Assembly: GCA_045603265.1 (NCBI GenBank)
Contig: JAZULU010000260.1
Coordinates: 1 to 9,297, forward strand
Direction of reading: 5' to 3'
Source of the DNA: UMGS1322 sp045603265
Lineage (GTDB): Bacteria; Bacillota; Clostridia; Christensenellales; QALW01
Length of the DNA stretch: 9,297 bases
Part shown: positions 6,147-9,297 of the stretch, one piece after another
How the letters are laid out: each line of letters starts with the position of its first letter
Position numbering within the stretch: position 1 is the first letter of the stretch
Made by a program: the position numbers and the translations under genes
Notes under the pieces: model-generated
What the model saw: the letters and a program-made list of their open reading frames with translations, nothing else
Databases searched by the model: none
What the model was told of the DNA's origin: nothing

Positions 6147-7070
6147 ATGAAGATAAGTGATGAAAAAATTTTAATGGCAGAAGCTGCAACCCTCTATTAT
6201 GAAAAAAACCGAACTCAGCAGGAAATTGCCGATATTTTAGGACTTACAAGGCAAACCGTTTCAAGGCTTATAAATGATGCAAGAAGCGAAAACATTGTTG
6301 AGATCAAGGTGCATAACCCAAAAAAAGACTGCCAAGCAATGGAAAACGAAATCTGCAATCAGTTTAATATTGATAAATGTATCGTTTGCGGTGTAACGAA
6401 CAAAAATGAAGAACTTCGCACATTAATGACCGTTAAGGTTGCAAGCGAATATCTTGTTCCAATAATATCTAAGGGTGGACAAAAAATCGCAGTTTCATGG
6501 GGCAGAACGGTACAACGCTTAATTGATCAGTTACCTGAAATGCGATCTGAGAAAAATACGGTTTTCCCTCTTTTTGGCGCAACCGATAACGAAAACTCCT
6601 ATTTTTCATCAAATGAACTTGCCCGCGGAATGGCAGATAAAATAGGTGCAAACGTAAAGTATGCCTGGTTTCCATATCTTGCTGACGGAAAGGAAGATCG
6701 CCAGTTGCTTCAAAAACTTTCTTATTATACAAAAATGCAGGAATTATGGAATTCAGCAAACATTGCCATCGTTGGCATAGGCAATACGGAAATTCTTGAT
6801 GTTTTCGGCAAGACCTTTGGTTACAGTAACAAGCATGCGCAGGTTATAGGCGACATTGCAACTCATTTCTTCAACGAAAATGGTGAAATTATAAATTTGT
6901 ATGACAACACCTTGTGCGCATCATATGAAAATCTTAAAAACGCAAAACAGACCGTTGCCGTTGCTTGCGGTGATAATAAGGTAAAGGCAATCAAAGGAGC
7001 CCTTAAAACAAAACTTATCAACGTGCTTATTACAGATGAGTTTACTGCAAAACAAATTATAAATTCCTAA
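6147..7070 (+). CDS. SorC/DeoR-family sugar-binding transcriptional regulator
   Basis: A 307-residue regulator of the normal length for the SorC family. An N-terminal helix-turn-helix spans about residues 18-45, with RTQQEIADILGLTRQTVSRL as its core. A sugar-phosphate-binding domain (about 60-306) follows, related to the isomerase-like effector domains of SorC, DeoR and CggR, with the typical segment KIAVSWGRTVQRLIDQLP and a C-terminal LINVLITDEFTAKQIIN. The effector is most likely a phosphorylated sugar intermediate of the pathway encoded by the divergent aldolase and dehydrogenase. The start has AGGTGA 6 bp upstream. The gene is followed directly by its own terminator. The operator array in the divergent region indicates that it controls both the catabolic operon and itself. 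Confidence 0.92.
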   Translation: MKISDEKILMAEAATLYYEKNRTQQEIADILGLTRQTVSRLINDARSENIVEIKVHNPKKDCQAMENEICNQFNIDKCIVCGVTNKNEELRTLMTVKVASEYLVPIISKGGQKIAVSWGRTVQRLIDQLPEMRSEKNTVFPLFGATDNENSYFSSNELARGMADKIGANVKYAWFPYLADGKEDRQLLQKLSYYTKMQELWNSANIAIVGIGNTEILDVFGKTFGYSNKHAQVIGDIATHFFNENGEIINLYDNTLCASYENLKNAKQTVAVACGDNKVKAIKGALKTKLINVLITDEFTAKQIINS

Positions 7071-7073
7071 AAA

Positions 7074-7107
7074 TTCGGAGTGTGAATTTGCACTCCGAAA
7101 AATTTTT
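7074..7107 (+). terminator. Intrinsic terminator of the SorC-family gene
   Basis: TTCGGAGTG (7074-7082) pairs perfectly with CACTCCGAA (7091-7099) around an 8-nt loop. The T5 run at 7103-7107 is displaced by three As, so termination may be less than fully efficient. It lies 3 bp after the regulator stop codon. Confidence 0.82.
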
Positions 7108-7127
7108 AAAAATTTTTAAAAAAAGTA

Positions 7128-7155
7128 TTGACAACGGAAAATTTTTTGATATAAT
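7128..7155 (+). promoter_or_regulatory. Promoter of perR-rubrerythrin
   Basis: TTGACA (7128-7133) and TATAAT (7150-7155) are both perfect, with a 16-bp spacer. An A/T-tract region resembling an UP element precedes them. The expected start near 7162 lies just before the Per box. Confidence 0.88.
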
Positions 7156-7165
7156 AGAATTGTAA

Positions 7166-7180
7166 TTAGAATAATTCTAA
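7166..7180. promoter_or_regulatory. Per box (PerR operator)
   Basis: TTAGAATAATTCTAA is a perfect 7-1-7 palindrome. It matches 13 of 15 positions of the PerR consensus TTATAATNATTATAA, and the two differences are symmetric. It begins a few bases after the predicted transcription start, a repressing position, and precedes a PerR-like gene. Autoregulation and control of rubrerythrin from the same promoter are therefore expected. Confidence 0.85.
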
Positions 7181-7202
7181 ATCTAAAAAGTGAGGTGAGG
7201 CT

Positions 7203-7565
7203 ATGACACAACAGCGACAACTGATACTTGACACAATAAAAGAGTCGTGCTGCCACCCTAACGCAACGGAAGTTTACGATCTTGTAAGGCAAAAGCACAG
7301 TATATCCCTTGCCACCGTATATAATAGCCTTAACTATCTGGCAGAAAATGGTTATGTGCGTAGGGTTGCAATAGCCGGTGAGCCCGACCGCTTCGATCAT
7401 AACACCATGGAACACTATCACGCCATATGTGATCATTGTAAAAAGATCTTTGACGTTAAGGTACACGGCATAGTTGAAGACCTTCAAAATGAATATGGTC
7501 TTAAAGTGACGAGTTTCGGCATAAATTTACATTGTATATGTAAAGATTGCCAACAAAAAAGTTAA
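7203..7565 (+). CDS. perR: PerR-type Fur-family peroxide-sensing repressor
   Basis: A 120-residue Fur-family DNA-binding protein. The winged helix includes SISLATVYNSLNYL (about 33-46). The metal-sensing residues of Bacillus PerR all appear to be kept: H18, D65 (RFD), H71 and H73 (EHYHAIC), and D84. The aspartate at 84, rather than glutamate, is characteristic of PerR versus Fur. The structural zinc site is C76/C79 (CDHC) and C113/C116 (CKDC). Iron-dependent histidine oxidation by peroxide would release it from DNA. It lacks about 19 N-terminal residues compared with Bacillus PerR. No in-frame upstream start fits and AGGTGAGG lies just upstream, so the short form is real. Rubrerythrin follows after 56 bp, a common anaerobe arrangement. 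Confidence 0.9.
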   Translation: MTQQRQLILDTIKESCCHPNATEVYDLVRQKHSISLATVYNSLNYLAENGYVRRVAIAGEPDRFDHNTMEHYHAICDHCKKIFDVKVHGIVEDLQNEYGLKVTSFGINLHCICKDCQQKS

Positions 7566-7567
7566 TT

Positions 7568-7582
7568 ATGGGTATAACCCAT
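7568..7582. promoter_or_regulatory. Small palindrome between perR and rubrerythrin
   Basis: ATGGGT-ATA-ACCCAT is a perfect 6-3-6 inverted repeat starting 3 bp after the perR stop. No T-run follows, so it is not a normal terminator. It could be an RNA processing or stability hairpin that separates perR from rubrerythrin levels, or a protein-binding site. Confidence 0.4.
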
Positions 7583-7621
7583 TAAATATGATGAATAATA
7601 ATTTTTAGGAGGAATTTTATC

Positions 7622-8158
7622 ATGGCAGAATTAAAAGGAACAAAAACAGAAGCTAATCTTCAGGCAGCATTTGCAGGCGAATCACAGGCTCGCAACAAGT
7701 ACACCTACTTTGCAAGCGTAGCAAAGAAGGAAGGCTTTGAGCAGATCGCAGCAATTTCCCAGCAGACCGCTGATAACGAAAAAGAACATGCAAAAATGTG
7801 GTTCAAAGAGTTAGGCGGACTTGGCGATACAGCCGCTAACCTTAAATCAGCAGCAGAAGGTGAAAACTACGAGTGGACAGATATGTATGCAACATTTGCA
7901 AAAGAAGCTGAAGAAGAAGGCTTCACCGCTCTCGCTGCAAAGTTCAGAATGGTTGCCGCTATCGAAAAGACTCATGAAGAAAGATATCTTGCACTTCTTA
8001 ACAACGTTGAGATGCAGCAGGTTTTTGAAAAGGCTGAAGAAACAATGTGGGAATGCCGTAACTGCGGTCACCTTGTAATCGGCAAAAAAGCACCTAAGGT
8101 TTGCCCCGTTTGCGTACATCCCCAGAGTTATTTTGAAGTAAGAAAAGAGAATTACTAA
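7622..8158 (+). CDS. rbr: Rubrerythrin
   Basis: A 178-residue cytoplasmic non-haem iron peroxidase that reduces hydrogen peroxide to water, with electrons from rubredoxin-type partners. The N-terminal four-helix domain carries the diiron ligands E20, E53, H56, E84, E115 and H118, with D87 (TDMY) where Desulfovibrio rubrerythrin has a glutamate. The C-terminal rubredoxin-like iron site is C145-x2-C148 (CRNC) and C161-x2-C164 (CPVC). The residue after the last cysteine is V165. The start has AGGAGG 9 bp upstream, the strongest site in the window, consistent with high expression. No separate promoter was seen, so it is probably transcribed with perR under PerR control. A terminator follows. Confidence 0.96.
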   Translation: MAELKGTKTEANLQAAFAGESQARNKYTYFASVAKKEGFEQIAAISQQTADNEKEHAKMWFKELGGLGDTAANLKSAAEGENYEWTDMYATFAKEAEEEGFTALAAKFRMVAAIEKTHEERYLALLNNVEMQQVFEKAEETMWECRNCGHLVIGKKAPKVCPVCVHPQSYFEVRKENY

Positions 8159-8190
8159 AATAAAGGACAACAATAGTCCACCAAAAACTA

Positions 8191-8226
8191 AAACGGCAGA
8201 GTAAAATCTGCCGTTTGTTTATTTTT
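8191..8226 (+). terminator. Terminator of perR-rbr
   Basis: AAACGGCAGA (8191-8200) pairs perfectly with TCTGCCGTTT (8207-8216) around a 6-nt loop. A T-rich tail runs into the first repeat unit, whose leading T6 (8222-8227) extends the U-tract. Confidence 0.9.
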
Positions 8227-8347
8227 TGTGCGATGAATCACCGCGAACAAAAGAGTGCGAGAAAATTCACAGTGCAAGGCGTAGCGTTCTAAAAGCGAAG
8301 GAGTTTACATAGTGGTTTCGTATCGCTTATGAACCGCAGTTTCAAGG
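8221..8347. repeat. Intergenic repeat, unit 1 (127 bp)
   Basis: First of three diverged tandem units that each begin with ATTTTTTGTGC and end in GCAGTTTCAAG. The internal stem AAGCGA (8293-8298) / TCGCTT (8323-8328) is extended by GTTC (8286-8289) / GAAC (8331-8334). No coding frame is supported. It lies between the convergent rbr and AraC genes. Confidence 0.8.
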
Positions 8348-8593
8348 ATTTTTTGTGCGAGAAACTACCTCGAACCAAAGAGTGCGAGAAAATTCACAGT
8401 ACAAGGCGTAGCGTTCTAAAAGCGAAGGAGCCTAAATGGGGTCCCCGAAAAGCAGAATTGCTTTTTGGGGAAAAGGAAGCACAGCGAAGCCAAATAGGTT
8501 TTGCGCACTTGTGCGTGAAACCGCAAAGCGGAGCTTGTGCTGACGTGGTAAGTGACTGAGGTTTCGTATCGCTTATGAGCCGCAGTTTCAAGA
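8348..8593. repeat. Intergenic repeat, unit 2 with 129-nt insert
   Basis: Its outer parts closely match unit 1, with the first 83 bases at the same offsets and few changes. The central 10 nt of unit 1 are replaced by 129 nt (8431-8559). The insert has an 11-bp hairpin (8443-8453 with 8460-8470, one G-U pair). It also has GCGCAC/GTGCGT (8503-8508, 8511-8516) and CCGC-AAA-GCGG (8521-8531), enclosed by AGCACA/TGTGCT (8478-8483, 8536-8541). Confidence 0.8.
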
Positions 8594-8745
8594 ATTTTTT
8601 GTGCGATGAATCACCGCGAACAAAAGAGTGCAAAAAAGCTTGAAAATCAGTGGCGTGGCGCTCTGAACGCGAGGGCGCTTACAAAGACGTAAGTAACCGA
8701 GCGTTCAAGGTCGCCACAACACGCAGTTTCAAGAATTTTTTGTGC
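8594..8745. repeat. Intergenic repeat, unit 3 (141 bp plus a terminal junction copy)
   Basis: Both ends match units 1 and 2, while the centre has diverged. It still folds as a long hairpin of three nested stems: GTGGCG/CGCCAC (8650-8655, 8712-8717), GAACGC/GCGTTC (8665-8670, 8701-8706) and CTTAC/GTAAG (8678-8682, 8689-8693). A last copy of the junction ends at 8745, 3 bp before the AraC gene stop. Confidence 0.78.
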
Positions 8746-8748
8746 TCT

Positions 8749-9297
8749 TTATTTGACTACGGATTTCTTATACTCGCTCGGCGAAAACCCAGTTCGCTTT
8801 TTAAAGCATTTTGAGAAATATTGGGGGGTATCGAAAGAAAGCATATCGGAGATTTGGGCAAAATTATATTTTTCTTCGCAGATAAGACGCTTTGCCTCGC
8901 TTATTTTCAGATCGTTAAAATAGTCGATTACACCGGTTTTCATATATGATGAAAACTGTTTTTTTATGGTGCTTTCGCTTTTGCCTAAAAATTCGGCAAT
9001 GTCTTTTAAGGTAATGCGTCCATAGAGATTATTGTTTAAGAACCGTATAATTTCATCAATTTCCGCAGGCACATTCATTCCGTCAATAATATTTCGGCTG
9101 ATCTTACTTTCACTGCGCTCGTTGCGCTGAAGTTTTATTAAAAGTGCCTCAAGATAATTTTTTGTAAGTTGACTGCTTCCAAAGGGTGCATTTTCACGCT
9201 TTACAAGTTTTTGCAAAAGGGGATTGCTTTTATCAAGCATATCATAGCATGAAAGAGCCTCTTTTAAAAGTGAAGATATTAAACTTTTTTCTTCGCT
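8749..9297 (-). CDS. AraC-family transcriptional regulator, N-terminus cut by window edge
   Basis: The frame is open to base 9297, giving 183 visible C-terminal residues of a protein probably 250-300 long. The last 100 or so residues are the AraC double helix-turn-helix DNA-binding domain. The first helix-turn-helix is ITLKDIAEFLGKSESTIKKQ (visible residues about 95-114). The second is the family signature from FAQISDMLSFDTPQYFSKCF to GFSPSEYKK (about 146-178). The linker LTKNYLEALLIKLQR before it is typical of regulators with an N-terminal cupin-like or other sensor domain, which is not visible. An ATG at 9240 has no ribosome binding site, so it is an internal methionine. Targets are unknown, and the gene is convergent to rbr across the repeat array. 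Confidence 0.92.
   Translation of the reverse strand, partial: SEEKSLISSLLKEALSCYDMLDKSNPLLQKLVKRENAPFGSSQLTKNYLEALLIKLQRNERSESKISRNIIDGMNVPAEIDEIIRFLNNNLYGRITLKDIAEFLGKSESTIKKQFSSYMKTGVIDYFNDLKISEAKRLICEEKYNFAQISDMLSFDTPQYFSKCFKKRTGFSPSEYKKSVVK

Noticed and set aside
7116..7487. 123-residue minus-strand open frame
   Set aside because: It is antisense to perR and its promoter, with no ribosome binding site or family resemblance.
8329..8633. Overlapping open frames on both strands (8329-8559 plus, 8394-8633 minus)
   Set aside because: Both fall inside the palindromic repeat array, lack ribosome binding sites and have low-complexity, unrecognisable translations.
8221..8745. CRISPR array
   Set aside because: Units are over 120 bp, unequal, internally palindromic and diverged. 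There are no short identical repeats with unique spacers and no cas genes.
9238..9240. ATG as the start of the AraC-family gene
   Set aside because: The frame stays open to the window edge, no ribosome binding site precedes this ATG, and the protein would lack its whole sensor domain.

Overview
The window looks like a chromosomal segment of a low-GC, anaerobic, gut-type Firmicute (Clostridia, possibly Oscillospirales-like). This is inferred from AAGGAG-type ribosome binding sites, A/T-rich sigma-A promoters, a PerR-rubrerythrin peroxide defence unit and Clostridia-style protein sequences. No phage, transposase, plasmid, CRISPR, tRNA or rRNA signature is visible. Both edges cut genes.

Layout, left to right. 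(1) 1-1491, minus: a U32-family protein (collagenase-like / 23S rRNA hydroxylase RlhA-like), C-terminus outside the window. (2) 1492-1655: a divergent promoter region. (3) 1656-3859, plus: a three-gene polar amino acid ABC importer operon of lipoprotein, permease and ATPase. It ends in a strong bidirectional terminator at 3861-3891. (4) 6015 down to 3895, minus: a class II ketose-phosphate aldolase followed by a SorE-like zinc dehydrogenase. These are divergent from a SorC-family regulator (6147-7070, plus), and the shared promoter region carries a clear operator array. (5) 7128-8226, plus: a PerR-type Fur-family repressor with a perfect Per box over its own promoter, then rubrerythrin and a terminator. 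(6) 8221-8745: three diverged tandem copies of a structured intergenic repeat, one carrying a 129-nt insert. (7) 8749-9297, minus: the C-terminal part of an AraC-family regulator, N-terminus outside the window.

The most unusual observation is the ABC lipoprotein at 1656-2450. Its two halves are in the reverse order for a family-3 solute-binding protein. The segment that normally forms the second half follows the lipobox directly, and the segment that normally begins the mature protein lies at the C-terminus. This is a natural-looking circular permutation with a new lipid anchor. The remaining points of interest are the SorC operator array with an aldolase-dehydrogenase pair of unknown substrate, and the intergenic repeat whose copies show apparently compensatory changes in a stem.

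The genes form independent units: RNA or ribosome modification (U32), amino acid uptake, catabolism of an unidentified sugar alcohol or ketose phosphate under its own sugar-sensing regulator, and oxidative stress defence.
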